Origin: Candidatus Dadabacteria bacterium
GTDB taxonomy: Bacteria > Desulfobacterota_D > UBA1144 > Nemesobacterales > CSP1-2
Assembly: GCA_022615255.1 (NCBI GenBank)
Contig: JAKEHC010000146.1
Coordinates: 1-11,452 of the forward strand
DNA length: 11,452 nucleotides
Direction of reading: 5' to 3'
Below the pieces are notes generated by a model that was not told the DNA's origin, ran no database searches, and worked only from the letters and a program-made list of their open reading frames with translations. A program made the position numbers and the translations under genes. Numbering within the stretch: position 1 is the first letter of the stretch; the number at the start of each line of letters is the position of its first letter. Below are positions 1 through 6,375 of this stretch, piece by piece.

Positions 1-2
1 CA

Positions 3-809
3 CCTCTTGTTGACTTTACTTTTAATTTGGTTTATCACTTCTTTGTGGCTCAAGGCGCACTCATCGTTTACGAACCACTTGATTGCTTTTCAGAAAAGAG
101 AGGCTATTGGAATGAGTATATCGCCTTTTACGAAAAGTATTGGGGCGGTCCAACCTCTCCCTATGGTGTTTGGTTTGGCAAGGAATATGAGGTCTTTAGG
201 GAAGCCTTATCAAATTATCTTGGAGTTGACGATCAAGAGATCGAAGACTGCTTCTTTATGAAAGATAAGGATGGGATATATTATGTCTCTCCTCTTAATA
301 GGGTTAAAACATATCTTTTGTACTCGGAGAATTACATTCCCCTTGAGTGGTTTATACTATTTAAGGACGATGAAAGGCAATTCTTTTATACCCCCTGGGG
401 ATTTGGGGGTATGCACTATGATACAAAAATAGGTTTAAGCCTCAAGCGGATAAAAGAAGCAGATGATATTTTGAGTAATATTTCAACTGTTCATAAAAAA
501 AGTGAATTTAAATTGACCTTGTTTCGGAGGCTGAATGAGATTCAGGCTCGGATTATAGAGATTGAGAATTGGCTATCAGGGTTTGATTCAACTGGTTATG
601 TGCTACTAAATTATGGAGAAATAAGCTCTTTCATACATCCCTATACATTAAAGAATGAGCGTTCTGTAAAAGAGGTTTGGCAGTTGCTTTCTTTAGCGAG
701 CGAAAGCAGGTTTGACGAGGGAGAACTAGTGCTTAACTTGCTAACGGAAAAGTGGGAGGATATAAGAAGTAAGGCTACTGGTGAGATTAGCAATATTCGA
801 ATCCAATGA
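3..809 (+). CDS. Unrecognised protein, 5' end cut by the window edge
   Basis: The frame is open from base 3 to a TGA at 807-809, giving 268 visible residues with no stop and no convincing start. The first in-frame candidate is a TTG at 27 without a clear ribosome binding site, so the gene most likely begins outside the window. I do not recognise the family. The N-terminal half is rich in aromatic residues, with many Tyr, Trp and Phe and a local GGPTSPYGVWFG segment. The C-terminal third looks helical and charged, with a stretch containing RRLNEIQARIIEIENWL that could be amphipathic helix. There is no signal peptide or membrane segment in the visible part and no cysteine metal motif. A 376-base spacer separates it from the sigma gene, so co-transcription is not evident. 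No function is proposed. Confidence 0.6.
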   Translation, partial: PLVDFTFNLVYHFFVAQGALIVYEPLDCFSEKRGYWNEYIAFYEKYWGGPTSPYGVWFGKEYEVFREALSNYLGVDDQEIEDCFFMKDKDGIYYVSPLNRVKTYLLYSENYIPLEWFILFKDDERQFFYTPWGFGGMHYDTKIGLSLKRIKEADDILSNISTVHKKSEFKLTLFRRLNEIQARIIEIENWLSGFDSTGYVLLNYGEISSFIHPYTLKNERSVKEVWQLLSLASESRFDEGELVLNLLTEKWEDIRSKATGEISNIRIQ

Positions 810-832
810 ATAAAACAGGACTCAGTTTTATT
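809..832 (+). terminator. Weak hairpin at the end of the first gene
   Basis: A perfect 8-base inverted repeat, AATAAAAC (809-816) and GTTTTATT (825-832), with an 8-base loop, starts on the last base of the stop codon. The stem is almost all A-T, so it would be weak as an RNA hairpin. The 3' arm itself is T-rich, as in some intrinsic terminators that can act in both directions. A terminator is plausible but not shown. Confidence 0.25.
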
Positions 833-1185
833 GATGTAAGTTTTTAGAGTGCATTGTAATTACCTACAAAAATTTAGTTTTATCATCTTGATATGTTCTT
901 AACGACCTTCTTAAAGATAAGATTCTTAAAATTAGATTCAGATAATGCTAAAATTGATAGATAATCTCTAATATCAAGCAACAGATGTCTTATTTAACCT
1001 ACTAATGGTATGTATAAGCTTTATATACAAAAATTATGAATCTTTTAAGATGGTTATACGCTAAAAGTGAAACTTCGAATAATATGAAACCTATCTCTCC
1101 CTATCTGGTTAAATATAGATAAACACCTTTATATTTCTTGCATCTAATTACGTGAATTTTGCATCTATAACGGAGAGAGAAAACA
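810..1185. other. AT-rich intergenic region upstream of the sigma factor gene
   Basis: No coding sequence or RNA gene can be supported here. It contains several short symmetric elements: TTGATA (954-959) facing TATCAA (972-977), and TGTATA (1011-1016) facing TATACA (1024-1029). TTCTTAA occurs three times, at 896, 908 and 923. In such AT-rich DNA these may be chance, but they could be operators. I could not find a convincing -35/-10 pair for the sigma gene. The ribosome binding site GGAGAGAG (1172-1179) lies at its 3' end. Confidence 0.5.
1138..1167 (+). repeat. 9-bp direct repeat TTGCATCTA, two copies, upstream of the sigma gene
   Basis: TTGCATCTA occurs at 1138-1146 and again at 1159-1167. 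The copies start 21 bases apart, about two helical turns, so they lie on the same face of the DNA. The second copy ends 18 bases before the sigma start codon. This could be a tandem operator for a regulator of the sigma gene. The spacing between TTGCAT (1138) and TATAAC (1166) is 22 bases, too long for an ordinary promoter. Confidence 0.4.
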
Positions 1186-2400
1186 ATGTTAAAAAATGAA
1201 GAGTTTGAAGATATATTTGATGAATATGGTTCAGCCGAAGGTGATTATCTAGAAGATGAGGCGATATTTTCTGAAATTGAACTGGGAGAGGGTCTTCAAG
1301 ATGGATTTAACCCGACTGAACTGGACTCTCAAGAAGTCAAGCTAACTGATAAGGGCGAGGGGAAGGACCTGAATCAGGAGCTTAGGCTTTTAAATGACTA
1401 TTTTAAAGAGGTCGGGTTGCTTCCTCTGCTAACTCCTAAGGAAGAGGTTCGAGTCGCAGCAAAGATAAAAGAATGTGAGGCAAGGGCAAAGGAGATAAGG
1501 AGTGTTATAGAAAAGATACTTGGCAGAAGGATAGGAGGGGATATAAGGTCAACCGTAGAGGAGCTAAAGGAGGCGTCTGATAAGAATCTACAGAAGGTAA
1601 AAACAATAAATGGTTTCAAAAGGCTTGGTAGATTAATAACATTACTTGAAGCATATTCGAAAAAAGCCAGCCAGTTTAGGAATAGATTTATCACTGCAAA
1701 CCTCAGGCTTGTAGCAAGTATAGCGAAAAGATACATAGGCCGCAGGCTTCCATTTCTGGATTTAATTCAGGAGGGGAACCTTGGGTTAATAAAGGCTGTA
1801 GAAAGGTTTGATCACACAAAGGGATATAAGTTTTCAACTTATGCCTGTTGGTGGATTCATCAGGCTATATCTAGGGCGATTTTTGACCAAACAAGGACAA
1901 TAAGGGTACCAACTTATGTGCTTGAAAAATCCGGCAAGGTAAATCACGTGCGTTCAGGGCTTCAGAAAAAAACGGGAAGAAATCCTCTCCCTGAGGAGAT
2001 TGCAAACAAGGTGAATATGCCTGTAGAGGGTGTTAAGCGTGTGCTTGGAGCTGAGGAAAAGGTTGTATACCTTGATTCTCCTATATGGCAGGGTGAGAGG
2101 ATGACTCTCATGGATTTCATTCCTGATACCGATTCGCATCCTCCTGATTTACTGATAGCTGCTGCCTCCCTTCCAAATAGTCTTGATGCCGCGCTTATGA
2201 AGCTAAGCTCCAGGGAGAGAGAGGTTCTCAAGATGAGGTTTGGAATAGGTTATGATAACACATCTACACTAGACGAGGTTGGAAGGCATTTAGGGTTAAC
2301 AAGGGAGAGGATCAGGCAAATAGAAAAAAAGGCTCTTGAAAGACTCGGAAGGTCAAAATCCGCTCCTGTACTGAAGAGCTTAATAGAGATATATCGCTAA
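1186..2400 (+). CDS. RNA polymerase sigma-70 family factor (RpoD/RpoS type)
   Basis: The protein directs core RNA polymerase to promoters. The 404 residues show a strongly acidic N-terminus (1-60). Region 1.2 lies at about 61-95, with YFKEVG then LLTPKEE. A short charged helical insert follows to about 165. Region 2 is at 167-243, with the core-binding DLIQEGNLGLIKAVERFD at 192-209. Region 3 is at about 244-325. Region 4 is at 330-404, with the helix-turn-helix TRERIRQIEKKALERL at 372-387. The start ATG is preceded by GGAGAGAG. Against E. coli RpoD, the -10 recognition helix keeps WW and Gln226 but has Cys221, His225 and Ser229 where RpoD has Thr, Arg and Thr. The following DQTRTIRVP is closer to RpoS (NQTRTIRLP). 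No typical region 1.1 domain is seen. It could be the primary sigma of a divergent lineage or a group 2 factor, so I give no symbol. Confidence 0.93.
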   Translation: MLKNEEFEDIFDEYGSAEGDYLEDEAIFSEIELGEGLQDGFNPTELDSQEVKLTDKGEGKDLNQELRLLNDYFKEVGLLPLLTPKEEVRVAAKIKECEARAKEIRSVIEKILGRRIGGDIRSTVEELKEASDKNLQKVKTINGFKRLGRLITLLEAYSKKASQFRNRFITANLRLVASIAKRYIGRRLPFLDLIQEGNLGLIKAVERFDHTKGYKFSTYACWWIHQAISRAIFDQTRTIRVPTYVLEKSGKVNHVRSGLQKKTGRNPLPEEIANKVNMPVEGVKRVLGAEEKVVYLDSPIWQGERMTLMDFIPDTDSHPPDLLIAAASLPNSLDAALMKLSSREREVLKMRFGIGYDNTSTLDEVGRHLGLTRERIRQIEKKALERLGRSKSAPVLKSLIEIYR

Positions 2401-2470
2401 TTATCTTATAAGTTCTTTATTTTTATAGCTAGGATTTAACAAGCCTTCGTTTTATTTTTGACACCAAGCC

Positions 2471-2484
2471 ATAAGACATCTTAT
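2471..2484. repeat. Short palindrome between the sigma and zinc-site genes
   Basis: ATAAGA (2471-2476) and TCTTAT (2479-2484) form a near-perfect palindrome with a 2-base centre. A consensus -35 hexamer TTGACA lies just upstream at 2458-2463. The best -10 (TCTTAT at 2479, spacer 15) is poor, so I regard this as a possible operator or chance, not a firm promoter. Confidence 0.2.
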
Positions 2485-2538
2485 TTCTATTTAGCTTATA
2501 TTCAAGCCAGGAAGATATAAATATCTATTCCTTAGAAT

Positions 2539-2566
2539 TTGCCAACTTATACATTTATTGTATCAT
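2539..2566 (+). promoter_or_regulatory. Candidate sigma-70 promoter of the zinc-site protein gene
   Basis: TTGCCA (2539-2544) and TATCAT (2561-2566) each match consensus at five of six positions, with a 16-base spacer. A second TATCAT overlaps at 2566-2571. Transcription would start near 2573, about 30 bases before the ATG at 2604. It suggests the gene is transcribed independently of the sigma gene. Confidence 0.5.
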
Positions 2567-2603
2567 ATCATACTTCATTTTTTGTAGTGTTAGAGTTAAG
2601 CAA

Positions 2604-3044
2604 ATGACTATAAAAATTTTCAAATGGAAATTCGACGAAACCGTCTTTGAGGAATTTGAGACCTATTTATCAAAGACTGGAAAGGAGATAGATTCTCTAA
2701 GTGAAGAGGATGTTGAAGAATTCCTCAGGGGTTTTAATTCTGAAGTTTCAGAAAGGATGAAAGAGGCTTTTTTAAACAGCATGGCTAGAAGAGGGCTCAG
2801 TAAATTGATTTCTTTTGGAATCGAATTTGATTACATGTGTGACGGTTGTGGAGAATCGATAAATTCCAGACATGGTGTTGAATTAGAACTCGACGATGAA
2901 TCGTACCTGGTTTGCGAAACGTGCTCAGATGTTGTTAATAAGATAAAAGCATACTTAGACATGGGGAAAACCATTGAAGAGGCTTCAGAATTTGCGGAGG
3001 AAATCTCCCAGGGAAGGACAAAGTTAATCGTTTATCAGGTATAA
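2604..3044 (+). CDS. Small hypothetical protein with a two-CxxC metal site
   Basis: This is a 146-residue cytosolic protein that I do not recognise by family. The first 70 residues are acidic and mainly helical by composition, with EEDVEEFLRGF at 34-44. The centre carries C79-x2-C82 and C104-x2-C107, 21 residues apart, the usual layout of a zinc ribbon or treble-clef knuckle. A charged helical C-terminus follows. There is no signal peptide or membrane segment. The ATG at 2604 has only a weak AG-rich sequence upstream (TAGAG at 2591-2595), but it fits the promoter at 2539-2566. It lies 203 bases after the sigma gene on the same strand and converges with the next gene. Zinc binding is inferred from the cysteines. 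A regulatory or nucleic-acid-related role is possible but not shown. Confidence 0.8.
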   Translation: MTIKIFKWKFDETVFEEFETYLSKTGKEIDSLSEEDVEEFLRGFNSEVSERMKEAFLNSMARRGLSKLISFGIEFDYMCDGCGESINSRHGVELELDDESYLVCETCSDVVNKIKAYLDMGKTIEEASEFAEEISQGRTKLIVYQV

Positions 3045-3219
3045 GACCAGCTTAGTTTGGGTGGCATCTTCTTAGATTGGCTGTTACAGCTATAGTTTAT
3101 TTTCTGGTAACTATTCGTGTTCTTGTTATGCCCAACGCAGTTATAATTTCATTTAAAATATTTCTAAAATAAACGGTAAATCATATAAGCAGAATTTTAG
3201 ATTTTTTAATTCCCTTCAG

Positions 3220-3564
3220 CTATCTCTTCTTAGTTTTCCCTCTTGCTTTAGTAGCTTTTTTAGATGTATCCCTTTTCACAGTTTTAAGCGAGGAAATAAA
3301 CTTATCTACAGGGATTGCGGCTAACGTCATGATCTCCACGGTACCTCGGGAGCACAAATCTACTGAAACCTTGCCGACTGTTTCGTTGTCCCTTGCTTCA
3401 ACAATATTTACAAAATCATATGGACCAAGGGTAGCGTATTGTTTAACGACCTTCATACCCATAGCTTCAAGCTCTTGGTCAACTTCTCTAATTCTTCCTG
3501 GCCTTTCTTTTATCGTTTTTCTCCCCTCAGGTGTGAGTTTGCTTAGCATAATATAAATTCCCAT
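3220..3564 (-). CDS. GYD-domain protein with a basic C-terminal tail
   Basis: Residues 3-93 match the GYD family, small ferredoxin-like alpha/beta domains of largely unknown function. Supporting features are the N-terminal YIMLSKLTPEG strand-helix, the RPGRIREVDQELEAMG helix, then KQYATLGPYDFV around 41-52, with GPYD in place of the family's GxYD, and VEIMTLAAIPVD near 76-87. Residues 94-114 form a Lys/Arg-rich, probably disordered extension (TSKKATKARGKTKKR), which is not part of the usual domain of about 90-100 residues. That tail may contact nucleic acid or acidic surfaces, but this is inference. The ATG has an excellent ribosome binding site, AAGGAGGGG on the minus strand (3572-3580), 7 bases away. 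The gene is monocistronic, divergent from the secreted protein gene and convergent with the zinc-site gene. Confidence 0.85.
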   Translation of the reverse strand: MGIYIMLSKLTPEGRKTIKERPGRIREVDQELEAMGMKVVKQYATLGPYDFVNIVEARDNETVGKVSVDLCSRGTVEIMTLAAIPVDKFISSLKTVKRDTSKKATKARGKTKKR

Positions 3565-3607
3565 GATTAAACCCCTCCTTCTTCAGCTTTATGACCTTTG
3601 TATAATA

Positions 3608-3637
3608 GTTATATCATTATTTTGGGTGAGTATTCAA
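3608..3637 (-). promoter_or_regulatory. Candidate promoter of the GYD gene
   Basis: On the minus strand, TTGAAT (3637-3632) and TATAAC (3613-3608) are separated by 18 bases. They lie 44 bases upstream of the GYD start codon, leaving room for the strong ribosome binding site. Match to consensus is four and five of six. Confidence 0.4.
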
Positions 3638-3704
3638 GTGTTTTTTCTATTCTAATTCTTTGCACTCTTAAATAAAAGCAAAGGGGATTCTGAGATACAT
3701 AAGG

Positions 3705-3733
3705 CTGTCATTTCGGGTTTTGTGGGGTATAAT
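3705..3733 (+). promoter_or_regulatory. Candidate promoter of the secreted repeat protein gene
   Basis: CTGTCA (3705-3710) and a perfect TATAAT (3728-3733) are separated by 17 bases. The predicted transcription start, near 3740, lies downstream of the in-frame TTG at 3720. This argues for the ATG at 3762 as the true start, with a short leader of about 20 bases. Confidence 0.5.
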
Positions 3734-3761
3734 CTATTCCAGACATAAGCTAGAGAAGAAT

Positions 3762-5078
3762 ATGCACTGTTTTATAAATAGTATTATTAGCTCTTATAAT
3801 GCTAAGAGGAGCTTCCTTCTTCTTTTTGCCCTCTTTTTTTTGATTATGCTTCTTACCCCTCGAGTCAGCGCTCAATCTAAAACACCTGTGTCTCCTGAAA
3901 AGGATATTGCAGTGAAGAATTATAAATGGGGGTCAAGAGGAGCAGGCGGACCTGGCATAATCAGGGAGATCACACTTGAGAACAGGGGAAAGACTGCATA
4001 TAAGGATATAGAGATAGAGATTAACTTATACACTGCGAACGACGTCCCGCTTGGTTCTTTAAGGTCTACTATTCATCAAGAGCTTCCAGGCGAAAGTGAG
4101 AAGACCTTTTATAACGTTAATTTTGGTTTTATGCACACAGATGCACAAAAAACTGTGGTTAGCATTGTGGGTGGAGAGGCTCTGGACACATTAGGGCATC
4201 CTAGGGATTTAATTGTAGTAAAAAATTGGGAGTGGACGGGTGGGCAATACTCCACTGAAGGGATATTAAAGGACATTACACTTGAGAATAAAAGCAACAC
4301 CACTTACAAGGACATAGAGATACAAGTTTATTTTTTCAGCAGCAGCGGCTCAAAAGTCGGACCGAGTAGGGCGGTAATCCATGATATTATCCCCGCTAAT
4401 AGTGAAAAGACCTTTCACGGTATTAACGTTGGATTCAGAAGTCCTGATGCCAACAAGACTATAATCAGTGTTTTAAATGCAGAGCGTGCTCCTGTTAAAA
4501 AGGCTAAACCGGCTGTGGCTAAGAAGGGTGGTGGGGTTCTAGAAAAGTATAAGAAGAAGGCTAAGACAGTAGATAAAACAACTACAAGCGGGGCAGTCGA
4601 ACAAGCTAGGATCCCTCGATTAGATGAAAAAGCCGGTACTGCAAAAACACCTCAGACGAAGGTGGCACTAGGGGTTACAAAAGGAGTTCCAACTGAAAAA
4701 GATGTTGTCTTACCTCCTCAACAAATTGAAGCACCAGTTCCGGAAGCTTCGGTGGAGGAATTAGAAGAGGAGCCAATACCAAAGGATGATATAGCCGTGA
4801 AGGATTTTAGGTGGGGAGGGAGTGTTGCTTTTACATTTGGTATATTTAAAGAAATCACCCTTGAGAATAAAAGCAGTCTTAACTACAGCAATATAGAGCT
4901 CATAGTGGAGTTTTACGGCGTAACTGAGAGAAGACCTCTAAGCTCCTATAATGTTACTATATACGACGTGCTACCGGCAAAAAGTGAGAGGGTCTTTCAA
5001 AATGTAAAGGTAGGGTATGTTAATGTCATCCCGCAGGACATAGAGGTCAGAATTGTCGGGGCTACGGTTATAAGGTAA
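3762..5078 (+). CDS. Secreted protein with three FxLYD-like beta domains
   Basis: I chose the ATG at 3762 (438 residues). The in-frame TTG at 3720 would sit inside the predicted promoter, while AGAGAAGA lies just before this ATG. Residues 1-37 form a signal peptide: basic AKR, a long hydrophobic core, then TPRVSA-Q as a likely signal peptidase I site. The mature protein has three homologous units at about 47-141, 149-243 and 342-438. Each has a conserved [VA]K-[ND]-aromatic-x-W opening, an ITLEN strand, a YKDIEI-type strand, and a P-x-x-SE[KR]-x-F turn before the last strands. A Lys-, Pro- and Glu-rich linker (about 244-340) separates units 2 and 3. The strand pattern resembles FxLYD-type immunoglobulin-like domains, but that assignment is inference. 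The lack of a lipobox Cys suggests periplasmic or exported location. It precedes the cell-shape operon on the same strand, and a functional link is unproven. Confidence 0.8.
   Translation: MHCFINSIISSYNAKRSFLLLFALFFLIMLLTPRVSAQSKTPVSPEKDIAVKNYKWGSRGAGGPGIIREITLENRGKTAYKDIEIEINLYTANDVPLGSLRSTIHQELPGESEKTFYNVNFGFMHTDAQKTVVSIVGGEALDTLGHPRDLIVVKNWEWTGGQYSTEGILKDITLENKSNTTYKDIEIQVYFFSSSGSKVGPSRAVIHDIIPANSEKTFHGINVGFRSPDANKTIISVLNAERAPVKKAKPAVAKKGGGVLEKYKKKAKTVDKTTTSGAVEQARIPRLDEKAGTAKTPQTKVALGVTKGVPTEKDVVLPPQQIEAPVPEASVEELEEEPIPKDDIAVKDFRWGGSVAFTFGIFKEITLENKSSLNYSNIELIVEFYGVTERRPLSSYNVTIYDVLPAKSERVFQNVKVGYVNVIPQDIEVRIVGATVIR
3900..5075 (+). repeat. Three diverged copies of a ~95-residue coding repeat
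   Basis: The units are at 3900-4184, 4206-4490 and 4785-5075. They align at the protein level through IAVKNYKWG / IVVKNWEWT / IAVKDFRWG, ITLEN in all three, and GESEKTF / ANSEKTF / AKSERVF. Units 1 and 2 are adjacent, and unit 3 follows a linker of about 290 bases. The DNA has diverged, so the duplications are old. Confidence 0.85.
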
Positions 5079-5116
5079 TGAATCCGGGCGCAGTCTTCCT
5101 CTTATTATAAACCCAG

Positions 5117-5144
5117 TTGAAGCAGTTACTTGTCTAGTTATAAA
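5117..5144 (+). promoter_or_regulatory. Candidate promoter of the mreBCD-mrdA-rodA operon
   Basis: TTGAAG (5117-5122) and TATAAA (5139-5144), with a 16-base spacer, match consensus at four and five of six positions. A start near 5151 would give an untranslated leader of about 187 bases containing the paired elements at 5192-5257. An alternative closer pair, TTGATT (5273) and TATAAC (5294), has only a 15-base spacer and would remove that leader. Confidence 0.4.
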
Positions 5145-5191
5145 AATCAAATCATTAAAAAATGAAATAAGTGGAAAAGTGGGTCTCTATC

Positions 5192-5326
5192 AAGGAGAGC
5201 TCTTGCTAGATAACAATGTCTAGTTTCAAGGGCAAGCCCTTCTCCTTCAATATGAAGCTATCTTCCTAATCTTTGATTTAAAATATAAAATCGTATAACA
5301 TTAATTTTGAAAAATAGGGAAGGAGG
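5192..5326 (+). promoter_or_regulatory. Candidate structured leader RNA with anti-Shine-Dalgarno switch, upstream of mreB
   Basis: Three pairings can be read. P1 is AAGGAG (5192-5197) with CTCCTT (5242-5247). P2 is CTAGATA (5206-5212) with TGTCTAG (5217-5223), loop ACAA, one G-U pair. P3 is AAGGG (5228-5232) with CCCTT (5237-5241), loop CAAG. Together they make a three-way junction. The strand TCTCCTTC (5241-5248) can instead pair with the mreB ribosome binding site GAAGGAGG (5319-5326), with one G-U. A competing hairpin CTTCA/TGAAG (5245-5257) also overlaps P1. Mutually exclusive pairing is typical of translational switches. I do not recognise a known riboswitch class. Confidence 0.35.
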
Positions 5327-5337
5327 CTTGAATACAT

Positions 5338-6375
5338 ATGATCTTTGACTCAATCATGGGATGGTTTTCTAACGACCTAGCAGTTGATCTAGGAACTGCA
5401 AATACCCTCGTTTATGTGAAGGGGAAGGGCATAGTGGCAAATGAGCCTTCTGTAGTAGCTATACAAGAGGATGGGCGGGGAGCTAAGAGAATACTTGCAG
5501 TTGGAAAGGAAGCAAAAGAGATGGTCGGTCGTACCCCTGGATCAATAAGGGCTATAAGACCGCTTAAAGAGGGAGTGATCGCTGACTTCGAAGTGGCTCA
5601 GAAGATGCTTGAGTATTTTATCAGAAGAACACACAACAATAGAAAAAGCTTTGTAAGGCCTAGGATTATTGTTTCTGTGCCTATTGGGATTACAGAGGTA
5701 GAGAAAAGGGCAGTAAAAGAATCTGCACAAGCCGCGGGGGCAAGAGAGGTATATCTAATAGAAGAAACTATGGCAGCGGCACTAGGGGCTGGGATGCCCG
5801 TGACAGAGCCCGCAGGGAACATGGTCGTGGATATAGGTGGAGGGACAACAGGTGTGGCTGTAATATCTCTTGCAGGTATAGTGGTAAGCAAATCCGTTAG
5901 GGTTGGTGGAGACAAGCTGGATGAGGCGATACTTCAGTATGTAAAGAGGACCTATAACATGTTAATAGGAGAGAGGACGGCTGAAGAGGTCAAGATAAAG
6001 CTTGGGACGGCAATAGTGGGGGGGGAGGTAGGTGTCATGAAGGTAAAGGGAAGAGACCTAAGGGTAGGGGTACCAAAGACTATAGAGATAAGCTCGGAGG
6101 AAGTAAGAGAGGCGATGACTGAGCCTATAAACATCATAGTGGAGGCAATAAAACAGACGCTAGAGAGGACACCACCCGAGCTAGCGGCAGACATTGTAGA
6201 TAATGGAATAATGTTGACCGGGGGAGGCGCACTACTCGGTGGTTTAGACGTCTTGATTAGAGAGGAGACAGGACTTCCTATCTCAGTTGCGGATGACCCC
6301 TTGAGTTGTGTGGTTTTGGGTTCTGGTAAGGCTCTTGATGAGTTAGACCTTCTTAAAGAAGTAAGTGTATGGTAG
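5338..6375 (+). CDS. mreB: Rod-shape-determining actin homologue MreB
   Basis: MreB is the bacterial actin that forms membrane-bound ATP-dependent filaments and orients the elongasome. The 345 residues are full length. Visible are a short hydrophobic N-terminal membrane contact (IMGWFSN), phosphate-1 loop DLGTANTLVY (17-26), IEET (141-144) in the helix carrying the catalytic Glu, phosphate-2 loop DIGGGTT (165-171), the family-typical RVGGDKLDEAI and KIKLGTA segments, and the adenosine motif MLTGGGALLGGLD (292-304). The usual IEEP is IEET here, and the usual GGGTTEVAV is GGGTTGVAV. The ATG at 5338 follows the strong GGAAGGAGG at 5318-5326. It is first in the operon, directly abutting mreC, and expression may be set by the leader at 5192-5326. 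Confidence 0.98.
   Translation: MIFDSIMGWFSNDLAVDLGTANTLVYVKGKGIVANEPSVVAIQEDGRGAKRILAVGKEAKEMVGRTPGSIRAIRPLKEGVIADFEVAQKMLEYFIRRTHNNRKSFVRPRIIVSVPIGITEVEKRAVKESAQAAGAREVYLIEETMAAALGAGMPVTEPAGNMVVDIGGGTTGVAVISLAGIVVSKSVRVGGDKLDEAILQYVKRTYNMLIGERTAEEVKIKLGTAIVGGEVGVMKVKGRDLRVGVPKTIEISSEEVREAMTEPINIIVEAIKQTLERTPPELAADIVDNGIMLTGGGALLGGLDVLIREETGLPISVADDPLSCVVLGSGKALDELDLLKEVSVW

Noticed and set aside
791..806. TTCGAATCC resembling a tRNA T-loop, possibly a tRNA end or phage attachment site
   Set aside because: The flanking bases do not pair into a T-stem, no other tRNA arms are present, and the bases are the last codons of the first gene.
1398..1736. Minus-strand open frame of 112 codons within the sigma gene
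   Set aside because: It is antisense to conserved sigma regions and has no supporting signals.
3720..3761. Longer start (TTG at 3720) for the secreted repeat protein
   Set aside because: It overlaps the -10 of the best candidate promoter, lacks a ribosome binding site, and adds 14 residues before a signal peptide that is complete from the ATG at 3762.
5131..5225. Direct repeat TGTCTAGTT at 5131 and 5217
   Set aside because: A 9-base repeat in a 259-base AT-rich spacer is not clearly beyond chance, and the spacing shows no obvious logic.
5228..5241. Palindrome AAGGGC-AA-GCCCTT read as an intrinsic terminator for the upstream gene
   Set aside because: No T tract follows on the plus strand, and the element fits better as hairpin P3 of the mreB leader.
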